The position numbers and the translations under genes were made by a program. The notes beneath the pieces were generated by a model that worked only from the letters and a program-made list of their open reading frames with translations, ran no database searches and was not told the origin of the DNA. Shown in pieces: positions 49,397 through 57,931 of a stretch of 64,000 nt of DNA; position 1 is the first letter of the stretch; every line of letters starts with the position of its first letter. The stretch is from Paenibacillus etheri. Lineage in GTDB: Bacteria; Bacillota; Bacilli; Paenibacillales; Paenibacillaceae. Where the stretch lies: contig NZ_LCZJ02000019.1 in NCBI RefSeq assembly GCF_001012825.1, positions 622,975 through 686,974 on the forward strand. The letters are read 5' to 3'.

Positions 49397-50398
49397 CTAA
49401 ATCACTTGTTTATAAAATTTAATCTGAAATTGTGTACCCTTTCCCACTTCACTCTTCACATCGATTGTTCCATTTTGTCCAGTAATAATACTTTGTGCCA
49501 AGGCAAGTCCAATCCCTACACTATCTTCGCTTGCATTCTTACCTTTATAGAATCGTTTGAAAATATAAGCGATCTCTGCCTTTGGGATTCCTTTGCCGTT
49601 ATCTGTAATGATAATTTCCGTAAACAGTGCATTTTCTGCAAAAGAAATCGAAATTTCTCCCCCAACAGGTGTGTGCTCTACACAGTTTTTTAGAATGTTA
49701 ATGATCGCCTCAGTTGTCCAATTGAGATCGCCCGCAAATGTGGTGGTATCTTCTCCATCAATCAAGATCCGTTGTTCTTTAATATCCATTGGAATTAACA
49801 TGGGCTCCAAGGATTTTCGAACTAGCTTGCTCACCTGAACCTGATCTTTTTTAAAAAAAATAGTCCCAGCATCGATCTTTGAGAACTTTAATAATGAAGA
49901 AACTAACCATCCAATTCGTTCGAGTTGAACAGTAATCTTTCGTGTGAATTCCATTCTCTTCTCCACATGCAGCTCTGGGTCACTTAATAAATCTGCCATC
50001 ACGGTCATGGAGGTAAGCGGGGTTTTGAGCTGATGAGAGATATCCGAAATCGCATTGGTAAGCTTCATTTTATCTTCTTGCAATAAAGAACTCTGCTCGG
50101 ATAACATTAGCGTCACTTTATAGATATCATTCTTCAGGATACTAAGCTCACCTTCCTGATTATCACGAACATCGAGCGAATAATTCCCACTACTGATTTG
50201 GCGTAGATACCCTGAGAGCTTTTCAATTTCACCATATCTCCAGCGGGTAAACAATACACTGCAAGCTATAAGCAAAGCTGAAGTCCCAGCTATGAGCCCT
50301 ACCGCCTCTAACGATATAAATGTCGCCACCGCTGCAGCCACAAGACTGATTAAGCACATCGTAAACAATAACCATCTAAATTCTCTATTACGAAGCAT
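49397..50398 (-). CDS. Sensor histidine kinase, intramembrane-sensing type
   Basis: A 333-residue kinase. Two membrane helices at the N-terminus (about 12-60) enclose only a few extracellular residues. A HAMP-like region, the H-box DISHQLKTPLTSM, N-box NILKNCVEHTP, G1 DNGKGIP and GIGLALAQSI complete the catalytic core. Kinases with so little sensor region usually work with an ABC transporter, as here. The start ATG 50398 follows the response regulator stop by a base; an extension to 50428 would overlap it. Probable output: phosphorylates the regulator at 50400-51083. Confidence 0.85.
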   Translation of the reverse strand: MLRNREFRWLLFTMCLISLVAAAVATFISLEAVGLIAGTSALLIACSVLFTRWRYGEIEKLSGYLRQISSGNYSLDVRDNQEGELSILKNDIYKVTLMLSEQSSLLQEDKMKLTNAISDISHQLKTPLTSMTVMADLLSDPELHVEKRMEFTRKITVQLERIGWLVSSLLKFSKIDAGTIFFKKDQVQVSKLVRKSLEPMLIPMDIKEQRILIDGEDTTTFAGDLNWTTEAIINILKNCVEHTPVGGEISISFAENALFTEIIITDNGKGIPKAEIAYIFKRFYKGKNASEDSVGIGLALAQSIITGQNGTIDVKSEVGKGTQFQIKFYKQVI

Positions 50399-50399
50399 C

Positions 50400-51083
50400 C
50401 TAATCACCAACCTTGTAACCCAACCCACGCACTGTTTTAATCAGCGTAGGTTCTTGGGGGTTATCTTCTAACTTTTCCCTTAGTCTTTTTATATAAACTG
50501 ACAATGTATTATCGTTCACGAATTCTCCAGCCACATCCCAAATCCGCTCTAGCAATTGATTTCGCGAGAGAACTTGCCCAACATGATTAGCAAAGATCAG
50601 TAATAATCGATATTCTAATGCGGTCAGTAGCACTTCATCGCCGTTCTTATAAACCTTTCCTTCCAGTGTGTTAATACGTATATTGTCTAGTTCAATAATG
50701 GATTGGGTTTGTGCCGGCTTGTTATATCTCCTTAAGACGGATTTAATACGGGATAGTAGCTCACGAATCCGAAAAGGCTTGGTTATGTAATCATCTGCCC
50801 CCATATCGAGTCCCATCACCACATTGACCTCATCATCAATCGCCGTTAAAAAGATTACCGGTATATCACTTTGCGCTTTTACGATCTTACACAATTCATA
50901 ACCGCTGCCATCCGGAAGTGAGAGGTCAAAGATGCATAAGGTGAGCTCTGATAACTGCTCAGATAACGCCGCTTTGGCTGAAGTGGCGTCATAACAAAGA
51001 AGAGTTTCAAAATGATCCTGCTGTAATGAATATTCCAGTCCTGATGCTATCGTTCTATCGTCCTCGACAAGTAAAATTTTCAT
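50400..51083 (-). CDS. OmpR-family response regulator
   Basis: A 227-residue regulator: receiver domain with phosphoacceptor Asp53 (CIFDLSLPDG), acidic pair EDD at 7-9 and Lys104 (DYITKPF), then a winged-helix DNA-binding domain (LLTALEYRLLLIFANHVGQVLSRNQLLERIWD, VYIKRLREKL). It is encoded directly before its kinase. The triple repeats in front of the ABC exporter genes (49345-49372) are its likely binding sites. AGGA lies before the ATG at 51083. Confidence 0.9.
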   Translation of the reverse strand: MKILLVEDDRTIASGLEYSLQQDHFETLLCYDATSAKAALSEQLSELTLCIFDLSLPDGSGYELCKIVKAQSDIPVIFLTAIDDEVNVVMGLDMGADDYITKPFRIRELLSRIKSVLRRYNKPAQTQSIIELDNIRINTLEGKVYKNGDEVLLTALEYRLLLIFANHVGQVLSRNQLLERIWDVAGEFVNDNTLSVYIKRLREKLEDNPQEPTLIKTVRGLGYKVGD

Positions 51084-51207
51084 GGATGATCATCCTAACC
51101 TTATAATGTATTCAATCGTTCCATTCGTTCCGTTGATCATTCTCTCATAATTATAGAGTTATACCAAATTACAATTCATATTAAAGTATTTACAACTCCA
51201 CGGTAAA

Positions 51208-51242
51208 TAATAAAAACGTCTACTCCATGGAATAGACGTCTC
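51208..51242 (-). terminator. Terminator of the 51251-52051 gene
   Basis: ACGTCTATTC and GAGTAGACGT (one G:T pair) around CATG, followed by TTTTTATT on the minus strand. Confidence 0.85.
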
Positions 51243-51250
51243 TAAAAGGG

Positions 51251-52051
51251 TCATATTGCAAAAGCACCACACTTATATTGATGTATCTGCTGAAACCCTA
51301 GTCGAAGTGCCGATTTTTTCGAAGCTTCATTATCTAGTGAACAATCCCAGTAAGGAATAAAGCCATTGGCAAGCACATCTTCAACTACTAGCGTTGCTAA
51401 ATGTGTCCCCACTCCTTGTTTCTGATATTTAGGAAGGGTTTCAATCCCGATTGCGTGTGTATCCTGTGTCACAAAACTAGAATAACACACTCCCATAATT
51501 TCAGATCCTTCAACAGCAGCATATCCAAAGCCTTTTTCGGCAAAGTCTTCTTTCGATGACCAGAATAAATCAATATTTTCATGTACAAATTCTATATTCT
51601 TTAGATCTAAGTTCTCCCAATCCAGCGTTTTAAGATTTATAGTTCTAATCCCATTAGTCAACGCTATAGGTGGCTTGTGAAGTAGCTTAAACACCATCTG
51701 TTCAAAAGGGTATAGCTTCCTAGAAGGAAACATCACCTCCAGATTCCATTCATCATGCTGACCAGAAACTTCGAAATGTTCCATCCCAAGCTCCTTCATT
51801 CTCGGGACAATCTGACTAGTTACATAACTGTCCAATGCATGGATAAAGGCTTGATTGGTATGATCGCCGATAAGGTAAAACCCTTCAATTCCCTGACTCC
51901 ACACTAACGCACTCTTTGGTGCTGTAAGTTGATCGACAAAGATCCAACCTGGATTATTGCCTTCAATCAAAGAGAGAATTTCGGGATGAATATGCTCTCC
52001 TTGAAGTAGTGGTTTCACTTTATAGTAATCCTCATGAGGTATTTCATGCAT
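51251..52051 (-). CDS. GNAT-family N-acetyltransferase, large type
   Basis: A 266-residue protein of the GNAT_acetyltran (PF12746-like) type: an unusual N-terminal half (1-135) with no motif, and a C-terminal GNAT core with IGIETLPKYQKQGVGTHLATLVVEDVL and the final SKKSALRLGFQQIHQYKC. Related proteins often acetylate unknown amines. GGGGAG lies nine bases before the ATG. Single gene, with its own terminator. Confidence 0.8.
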   Translation of the reverse strand: MHEIPHEDYYKVKPLLQGEHIHPEILSLIEGNNPGWIFVDQLTAPKSALVWSQGIEGFYLIGDHTNQAFIHALDSYVTSQIVPRMKELGMEHFEVSGQHDEWNLEVMFPSRKLYPFEQMVFKLLHKPPIALTNGIRTINLKTLDWENLDLKNIEFVHENIDLFWSSKEDFAEKGFGYAAVEGSEIMGVCYSSFVTQDTHAIGIETLPKYQKQGVGTHLATLVVEDVLANGFIPYWDCSLDNEASKKSALRLGFQQIHQYKCGAFAI

Positions 52052-52146
52052 ACAAACACTCCCCTTATTTTCCTTGTAGATGCTGTATTCATAAGTATAA
52101 TGTAATCGTCCTTAATCGGTTGGTAAAGTTCATTCATAACTGAAGA

Positions 52147-52890
52147 TTACTGTCCATGAATAGACGTTTTCCTAGCCTTAATTAATATGAATGAAGGTCT
52201 CCTTCTTTCATTTATTAATTTCGGCATCTTCTCAAGACCCTCAAGGTTGGATTCAGGTTCAACAATTTCTTCAATAGCGAGTCCATTTTGGATCAAAGTA
52301 TTAAGTAATGTTGATAGTTTTCTATGGTATTTTATGACGCCATCAATTCCCCAAAACTGATTTCTGAGACCTTCTTCACCATAATTATCAATGGGCCAAT
52401 GGAGAATATTTTGATCGGAATCTTTAACCCATCCACTTTGGCTCTTATTCGATAAAACGACCGGATGCTCTGTTGAAAATACTAAGTAACCATTCGGTTT
52501 AATCCATTTTGAAATCCTACTAATGAGTGTTTTATAATCCTCAACATAATGAAAAGCTAACGAACTTACTACCAAATCAAATTCTTTACTATTAAAATCG
52601 ATTTCCTCCATGGAGCCCTGGACATAACGGATTTCAGGTCGTTTTCTTGCCATAGCTAACATCTTCTCTGATATATCTACGCCTGTTACCTGTGATGCAT
52701 TGTTATCAATCATATAGTTCGCCATGTCTCCAAAACCACAACCAAGGTCGAGAACATTTAAATCCTGTAGAGCTGGAAGTAAACCTCTTATTACAGGTTG
52801 TTCAATAAAGTCATTATATGTAATTCTTGATTCCCTTAAGTTCTTATACATTTGAAAAAACTCAGGGTTGTCATAAATGTTCTGTTGCAT
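52147..52890 (-). CDS. SAM-dependent class I methyltransferase
   Basis: A 247-residue methyltransferase. Motif I VLDLGCGFGDMANYM, acidic motif II GVDISEKMLAMA, motif III VQGSMEEIDF and the LVVSSLAFHYVEDY block are all clear, as in Bacillus UbiE/BioC-like enzymes. Substrate unknown. Two ATG codons follow GGAGG; 52890 has the better six-base spacing. It is 18 bases from the DUF2812 gene upstream and probably co-transcribed with it and PadR. Confidence 0.85.
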   Translation of the reverse strand: MQQNIYDNPEFFQMYKNLRESRITYNDFIEQPVIRGLLPALQDLNVLDLGCGFGDMANYMIDNNASQVTGVDISEKMLAMARKRPEIRYVQGSMEEIDFNSKEFDLVVSSLAFHYVEDYKTLISRISKWIKPNGYLVFSTEHPVVLSNKSQSGWVKDSDQNILHWPIDNYGEEGLRNQFWGIDGVIKYHRKLSTLLNTLIQNGLAIEEIVEPESNLEGLEKMPKLINERRRPSFILIKARKTSIHGQ

Positions 52891-52907
52891 CATACACCTC
52901 CACGATA

Positions 52908-54119
52908 TTATTGATGATCTTTACGAAGTCGGTTGTAATATAGCCAGGTTCGACTAACATATGAGCCAAACATTAGAATTAAGATGGCGAACAAGATCAA
53001 ATTTATGGTCTGCAATCGATCCAAATTCGAGTAAACCGATAATTTAATATTTATTGCTAAGTTATACGTATATAAGATTATAAGAGGCAAGAACATGGCG
53101 GAATACGTTAAGGCTATACGTCTAGCTAGTTTCAATTGATTTAACTTATCGCTGTATATTTGCGGTTTGGCTTCACCTGGTACATATTCTTGACCCCATA
53201 AGACCCATTTCTGACTCCATGAACTCGAATGATACAGACATACCCACCCAGAATCCGTGTGAATGTTGAAGTAATTGCTATCTGCAGTATTCTGTAAGTC
53301 CGCACAATAACACACCTTACGAGGCTTCCCTTTTTTGAAATAAAAGGCAGTTCCTGTTTTGCCAACTCTGTACAGATTGTATCCTTTTTCTTCCATTCCC
53401 TCTAGCCACTCTTCAAGCCGATCCGGCGCATACATCCATCCAAGCTTCCACTTCATATCAAGTTGACCTGAACTTTTGAGACTTTTCTCTTCATTCTTAC
53501 TTAGCCTGTCTTTCAGAAAGGATGTCCCTTGACCATTTTGCTTGTTTGGTTGTATGAATTCTCCTGTTAATCTTTGGTTCGTCTTGCTTAATGTGATCAG
53601 CGAATATACGGTAAAAATACATAAGATCATGCTAAGCCCTAATATAGTAGCGGGAATAAAACCATACGGTCCGTTGAAGACATTAAAATGACCAAACTTG
53701 GAAACACTCATTGCTATCGTACTTATTAAAATTACATTGAGTAATGCAACCATTAAATAAATCAATATCCCCATAAAAATATACATGATCTTCTTGTTAT
53801 GCTTTACGATCCCTTCTCGATCAGGAAAAGTTCTAATCTGTTCTAAAGACAGCCTATTCATTGTCACAACCCATTTGCCGCTCTGTAATACCTTCGTCCA
53901 TCCAAAATTCAATAACCCTTTAGAAAGGGATTGCTTTGGAACTTTATCGAATACGATCCGATAGGTTACTGCTTTCGGTTCACCCTGCTGAAAATAAAAA
54001 TATCTAGTTAAACGGTTGATTCGGATAAGTTCATAGCCTTTTTGCGCCATAGAAGTTAACCATTCTTCAGTTTTCTGAACATCATAACTCCAAAAGGGTC
54101 TAAATCTTTTGATGATCAT
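52908..54119 (-). CDS. DUF2812 domain membrane protein
   Basis: A 403-residue protein with two DUF2812 domains (residues 1-110, WSYDVQKTEEWLTSMAQKGYELIRIN; and about 215-315, MYAPDRLEEWLEGMEEKGYNLYRVG) and about five membrane helices (one pair near 130-170 and the rest at 335-400). DUF2812 proteins are typically co-encoded with PadR regulators; their function is unknown. The ATG at 54119 lies in the padR coding end (20-base overlap), so translation is coupled. Confidence 0.85.
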   Translation of the reverse strand: MIIKRFRPFWSYDVQKTEEWLTSMAQKGYELIRINRLTRYFYFQQGEPKAVTYRIVFDKVPKQSLSKGLLNFGWTKVLQSGKWVVTMNRLSLEQIRTFPDREGIVKHNKKIMYIFMGILIYLMVALLNVILISTIAMSVSKFGHFNVFNGPYGFIPATILGLSMILCIFTVYSLITLSKTNQRLTGEFIQPNKQNGQGTSFLKDRLSKNEEKSLKSSGQLDMKWKLGWMYAPDRLEEWLEGMEEKGYNLYRVGKTGTAFYFKKGKPRKVCYCADLQNTADSNYFNIHTDSGWVCLYHSSSWSQKWVLWGQEYVPGEAKPQIYSDKLNQLKLARRIALTYSAMFLPLIILYTYNLAINIKLSVYSNLDRLQTINLILFAILILMFGSYVSRTWLYYNRLRKDHQ

Positions 54120-54447
54120 TTACATCACCCCCATATTTTGTAGCATTCTCATGTAGCTCTTTAAGCCTATTAATCTCTGTAGCAAGAATTAGCATCCCTA
54201 TGTCTGTTCTTTCGTAAACCGTTTTTCTCTCTTCATCAGCAAAAACAGTAATCATCCCATCTTTTTGCATCTTCGTTAACGTGCCATAAACTGTACCTGA
54301 ACCTAACAAAAGGCGCGCTTTCGTAATTTTCTCCACATGCTTCACTATTCCATAACCATGACGTGGTTCATCTAAAGATAAAAGAATATAGAACGCGGTC
54401 TCAGTCATGGGTACATATTTCTTCAACACTTTCTCGGGGTTCAACAT
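54100..54447 (-). CDS. PadR-family transcriptional regulator
   Basis: A 115-residue regulator with the PadR winged helix (YGIVKHVEKITKARLLLGSGTVYGTLTKMQKDGMI). The N-terminal recognition part is intact and the C-terminal helix short, as in the PadR-s2 group. It is the first gene of a padR-DUF2812-methyltransferase operon and probably represses it. Start ATG 54447 has AGGGAG upstream. Confidence 0.88.
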   Translation of the reverse strand: MLNPEKVLKKYVPMTETAFYILLSLDEPRHGYGIVKHVEKITKARLLLGSGTVYGTLTKMQKDGMITVFADEERKTVYERTDIGMLILATEINRLKELHENATKYGGDVNDHQKI

Positions 54448-54539
54448 GCCCAGCTCCCTTTATTTATACGTCGAATTTAGATATGTCTTAACGTGACTAT
54501 ATCACGTCGTGACATAGTCTTCAATATTAATACTCGAAA

Positions 54540-54590
54540 AAATAAAAAAAGTGTGTAGAGTCGCTTCATCAGCCATTCTACACACTCTAC
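54540..54590 (-). terminator. Terminator of the HesB-like gene
   Basis: GTGTGTAGA and TCTACACAC form a perfect 9-bp stem around a 22-base inner hairpin, with seven Ts on the minus strand. Confidence 0.8.
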
Positions 54591-54610
54591 ATTCAACTGC
54601 TCCGACCTGC

Positions 54611-54928
54611 TTAACGAATATCTTTTACTCGAATATTATTTCCTAACAGACTTGAATCACTACTTAATCTGAATGACGGGTAATTCTCATCTGCTTCAAG
54701 TCTCATCTGTTCATCAAATAAAGACTCCTGTTGACGGTCTACAAAAAAAGTAAAGGGCTCTTTCTGCACTTCAATATCTGTAGCATGGGGTTCACTAATG
54801 ATCTGAATTACGATCACGCCATTACAACCGCAACCTTCCGTATCGAAGAACAATTTAAAATCTCCCGGACGTTCCCCGAGACTTTCTTTTAACTTTTCAG
54901 TAGTTAGCGAGTTTAATTGTATATGCAT
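54611..54928 (-). CDS. HesB/IscA-like iron-sulfur protein (YqkB type)
   Basis: A 105-residue protein of the HesB/Fe-S biogenesis fold. It has the central FDTEGCGCNGV motif (CGC pair) but lacks the C-terminal CGCG motif of A-type scaffolds, as in B. subtilis YqkB. The role is presumably metal- or Fe-S-related, unproven. It lies 15 bases from the decayed ilvB gene, in the same direction. Confidence 0.75.
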   Translation of the reverse strand: MHIQLNSLTTEKLKESLGERPGDFKLFFDTEGCGCNGVIVIQIISEPHATDIEVQKEPFTFFVDRQQESLFDEQMRLEADENYPSFRLSSDSSLLGNNIRVKDIR

Positions 54929-54943
54929 TGATGTTCTACTCCT

Positions 54944-56078
54944 TTAATTTATAATTGGGCTACCCTCAATCGATTCATCATTACTAGCCCCGGGTGGAAC
55001 TATTGGATAAACATTAGTTTCTTCAACGATATCAAATTCCATTATAGCAGGGCCTTCGGTATTTAGAGCACGTTTGATAACTGCTGTTGCTTCATCTTTT
55101 GTATTAGCTCGATAACCTTGTGCGCCAAAAGATTTAGCTAGCGCGGCAAAGTCCGGTGAACTAATCTGAACGGCTGAGTATCTTTTATTCAAGAATAATT
55201 CCTGCCATTGACGCACCATTCCTAAATAACCATTCTTTAGAATGAACACTTTTACATTGAGCTGCAAATCAACGGCTGTCATGATCTCCTGCATATTCAT
55301 CTGAAAACTTCCATCCCCACTAATACATACAATCTGCCGTTCAGGAAAAGCTACCGCTGCTCCGATGGCAGCTGGGAAACCGTAACCCATAGTACCCAAT
55401 CCTCCAGAGGTAAGAAAAGTACGTGGTTCGTTAAAATTATATTGATGCGCTGTCCAAATCTGATGTTGTCCTACATCCGTTGAAATGATAGCATTGGATG
55501 CTGTAGCCTGATCGATGAACCGAATAACCACGAATGGGAGTTCTTATTTGTTGCTCGGATATTTCGCATTTTATCGGAGTTGTGTCCATCATGACGTTTT
55601 TAGGCAGATCAATTAGTACAGGACCGGGGCGACCTGTAGTTGCCAGGTAGAAAGCCTCATCAATGATTCGCGGGAGATCACTCTTCTTCATTACTATGTA
55701 ATTATGCTTCGTAATGGACATGGTCATGCCATAAATATCAACTTCCTGAAAGCTGTCTAGACCGATCATGTCCGTTGAAACTTGACCGGTTAATACAATC
55801 AATGGAACGGAGTCCATAAATGCTGTAGCTATACCAGTTATAGCATTAGTAGCGCCAGAACCACTGGTTACGAGCGAAACACCAACACCTCCCGTGGCTC
55901 TTGCGTAACCATCCGCAGCATGTACAGCAGCTTGTTCATGTCGAACTAGGACATGCTCTAGACCCCCGCAATCGTACAACGCATCATATACAGGCAGTAC
56001 TGCACCCCCAGGGTAACCGAAAACCGTAGTAACACCTTTCTTCAATAACAACTCTACTAACAATTCAGCTCCTGTCAT
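54944..56078 (-). pseudogene. ilvB: Acetolactate synthase large subunit, central domain deleted
   Basis: The first frame (ATG 56078, AAGGAG ten bases upstream) encodes the N-terminal TPP-pyrimidine domain ([34 protein letters not shown], about 190 residues). It ends at about codon 194 (RTPIRGY) and continues in another frame with the C-terminal TPP-binding domain ([25 protein letters not shown], about 190 residues to 54944). The central FAD domain of about 175 residues is lost and the two ends are out of frame, so no working enzyme is made. The biosynthetic IlvB type fits best. The junction around 55520-55530 has overlapping CGTGGTTATTCGG. Confidence 0.85.
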
Positions 56079-56157
56079 ACGGTAATCTCTCCTTTTCTTT
56101 TACGATCCAGATTTATTACTTTGGCAAATTATAAATTGATTTGCTTCACTTCTCGTG

Positions 56158-56187
56158 TGACTGCCATCACTTCTAATATGACAGTCA
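56158..56187. promoter_or_regulatory. Inverted repeat upstream of the ilvB pseudogene
   Basis: TGACTGCCAT (56158-56167) and ATGACAGTCA (56178-56187), 10-bp arms with one mismatch and a 10-base gap. Possibly an operator of the former ilvB promoter. Confidence 0.35.
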
Positions 56188-56213
56188 TGAGACAGAGTGA
56201 ATGTTATACAATA

Positions 56214-56246
56214 CAAAAAAAGCATGAACCTTAAAGGCTCACGCTT
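56214..56246 (-). terminator. Terminator of the DUF606 pair
   Basis: AAGCGTGAGCC and GGTTCATGCTT (two mismatches) around TTTAA, followed by seven Ts on the minus strand; it stands just after the stop at 56270. Confidence 0.75.
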
Positions 56247-56269
56247 AAATATTTCATTAAGTAACTAGT

Positions 56270-56728
56270 CTAAGCAGCCTTCTGCGTCTCCCGTTCACCA
56301 CCTAGCTTAAACACGAGAATCCCCCCCACAATAACCAGCACACCGACCAACTGCTTCCAAGTAAAAGGAACCTTCTCCAACCCTAACCAGCCTAGTGAAT
56401 CCCAGAGTAGTGCGAACCCAAGCTGAGAGATTAATACGATCGAGATCGCATACGTTGGGCCCAGCCGTTTAGTACCTTGCACGAGGCAAATTACTACTCC
56501 AACCCCGATCAAACCACTGATCCAATACCAAGGCTCCATACTTCTCAAAGTAAAGATTCGGTTTCCTTCAACGATAAGACTCATGATAAATGAAGCTAGG
56601 AATCCCATCCCTAACACTAAAGTTGTCGTTGCCCAAGATCCGACCTTTTCGTTAACTTTTGTATTAAATATATTTTGCAGACTCACGAGTGATCCTGCGA
56701 TAAGCGCTAATATCAAACCAATAACCAT
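56270..56728 (-). CDS. DMT-superfamily transporter subunit, DUF606/YdcZ family (second)
   Basis: A 152-residue protein with five membrane helices and no signal peptide, of the DUF606 (YdcZ) family. The first helix FTKVNEKVGSWATTTLVLGMGF motif and the final GVLVIVGGILVFKL are typical. Five-helix DUF606 proteins come in pairs to form a ten-helix transporter; the partner is upstream at 56767-57192. Substrate unknown. Confidence 0.8.
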   Translation of the reverse strand: MVIGLILALIAGSLVSLQNIFNTKVNEKVGSWATTTLVLGMGFLASFIMSLIVEGNRIFTLRSMEPWYWISGLIGVGVVICLVQGTKRLGPTYAISIVLISQLGFALLWDSLGWLGLEKVPFTWKQLVGVLVIVGGILVFKLGGERETQKAA

Positions 56729-56766
56729 AATTTAATTCCTCCAATTATCAACTATACATTAGGTTG

Positions 56767-57192
56767 TTAGAATTTCAGTATCACTACGCCAACAATCATC
56801 AACCCGATACCAATGAACTGCGGAAGTCTCATCTTTCGCTTTTCCATTCCAAACCAGCCATTAATATCAATTAAGAACGTCAGACATAGTTGAGCAATCA
56901 ATAACGAGGATATTGTAAACGTAACACCGATTTGCTGAATGGCCGTTACTTCACTGAAAATAATTACAGCTGCAAAAGCGCCGCCGATCAAATATAAGGG
57001 TTTTACTTGCTTTAATCCGCCCCATTTCCCATCTCTAACGAACAAAAGAATTAGGAAGGACATGATGAACCCTGTTAACTGAGTAATTGTCGCGGCTTGC
57101 CAAGTCCCGATATCCTGACTAATTCGAGCATTTGACACGCCCTGTAGTGTAATACAAGCCCCCGCTAAAAACGCAAATATAATTCCTCTCAT
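56767..57192 (-). CDS. DMT-superfamily transporter subunit, DUF606/YdcZ family (first)
   Basis: A 141-residue, five-helix DUF606 protein, paralogous to 56270-56728 (same NARISQDIGTWQAATITQLTGF and final GIGLMIVGVVILKF patterns). The two are 38 bases apart and probably assemble as an antiparallel pair, as do the SMR genes at 26273-26964. A ribosome binding site (GAGAGAG) lies before the ATG. Confidence 0.8.
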   Translation of the reverse strand: MRGIIFAFLAGACITLQGVSNARISQDIGTWQAATITQLTGFIMSFLILLFVRDGKWGGLKQVKPLYLIGGAFAAVIIFSEVTAIQQIGVTFTISSLLIAQLCLTFLIDINGWFGMEKRKMRLPQFIGIGLMIVGVVILKF

Positions 57193-57317
57193 TTCTCTCT
57201 CTCCTCAACTTCGATCTCTTACATATTAAATAGTAATTTAAGGGTTTAAAAAAGGACATCTGTCCTTAATGAGAAGAAACGTTGCTATTGTCCAACGAAC
57301 GAGCGTTACTCGTAGAA

Positions 57318-57362
57318 ATAAAAAGACCGTCTCAAGCCAACTTGCTGGCTTAAAACGGACTT
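57318..57362 (-). terminator. Terminator of the nudix gene
   Basis: GTCCGTTTTAAGCCA pairs with TGGCTTGAGACGGTC using two G:U pairs, with TTTTTA after it on the minus strand. Confidence 0.75.
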
Positions 57363-57379
57363 CAAATACTGTATATGAT

Positions 57380-57781
57380 TTATGAGAGCAAATTCTTCTC
57401 ACGCAATTGATCAAAAATAATTTGGGTAACAACAGACACGCGATCCCGATCCTTATAGCTTAACCAAGATAATTCCTCGATTTCGGATGCTGGCGTTAAT
57501 GTCCCTTTATAATCCGCAATATAACAGGTCATTTTGACTGTAACCCCTTCTGCTTTCCCATGAGCTTCTGCCTCAAACGTCCCAAAATAAGAGATGGAAT
57601 CTGTCTTGATTTGAACAGAAATCTCTTCCTCTATTTCGCGCACGAGCGTCTCTTCGTCTGTTTCTCCGGCTTCTCTTTTTCCTCCAGGTAAATAATACAT
57701 GTCTTTCCCTTTTGAACGCGCACATAAAACTTGTTCATTCGCGATATGAATCCAGGCGATTTTATCAATGATTGTAGTCAT
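57380..57781 (-). CDS. NUDIX hydrolase
   Basis: A 133-residue protein with the complete Nudix box (GGKREAGETDEETLVREIEEEISV) and upstream ARSKGKDMYYLP, which resembles dNTP or ADP-ribose-type pyrophosphatases. Start ATG 57781 has GGGGAG six bases upstream; an ATG ten codons earlier has none. Its promoter region overlaps the 57812-57931 gap. Confidence 0.85.
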   Translation of the reverse strand: MTTIIDKIAWIHIANEQVLCARSKGKDMYYLPGGKREAGETDEETLVREIEEEISVQIKTDSISYFGTFEAEAHGKAEGVTVKMTCYIADYKGTLTPASEIEELSWLSYKDRDRVSVVTQIIFDQLREKNLLS

Positions 57782-57931
57782 ATTGTTCTCCCCATGCCTT
57801 TTTTTCAACAATTATATCATACAGCTGAACGCATACATTTATGCACGTCAGCTTTAGCTTTTTGAATGCGAAGCTTAGATTGAGGTAGGTGATGAAGCAA
57901 ATAGTCCTTAAAGGATATCGCTGCGAATAAC

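Noticed and set aside
56079-56269. T-box leader before the ilvB remnant
   Set aside because: No T-box sequence, specifier loop or antiterminator is visible; only an inverted repeat and the terminator of the next gene.
57817-57930. 37-codon open frame on the minus strand after the ABC exporter gene (ISFKDYLLHHLPQSKLRIQKAK)
   Set aside because: Protein-like composition, but no start codon or ribosome site, unrecognised, and it overlaps the nudix promoter; possibly a gene remnant, but not supported enough to list.
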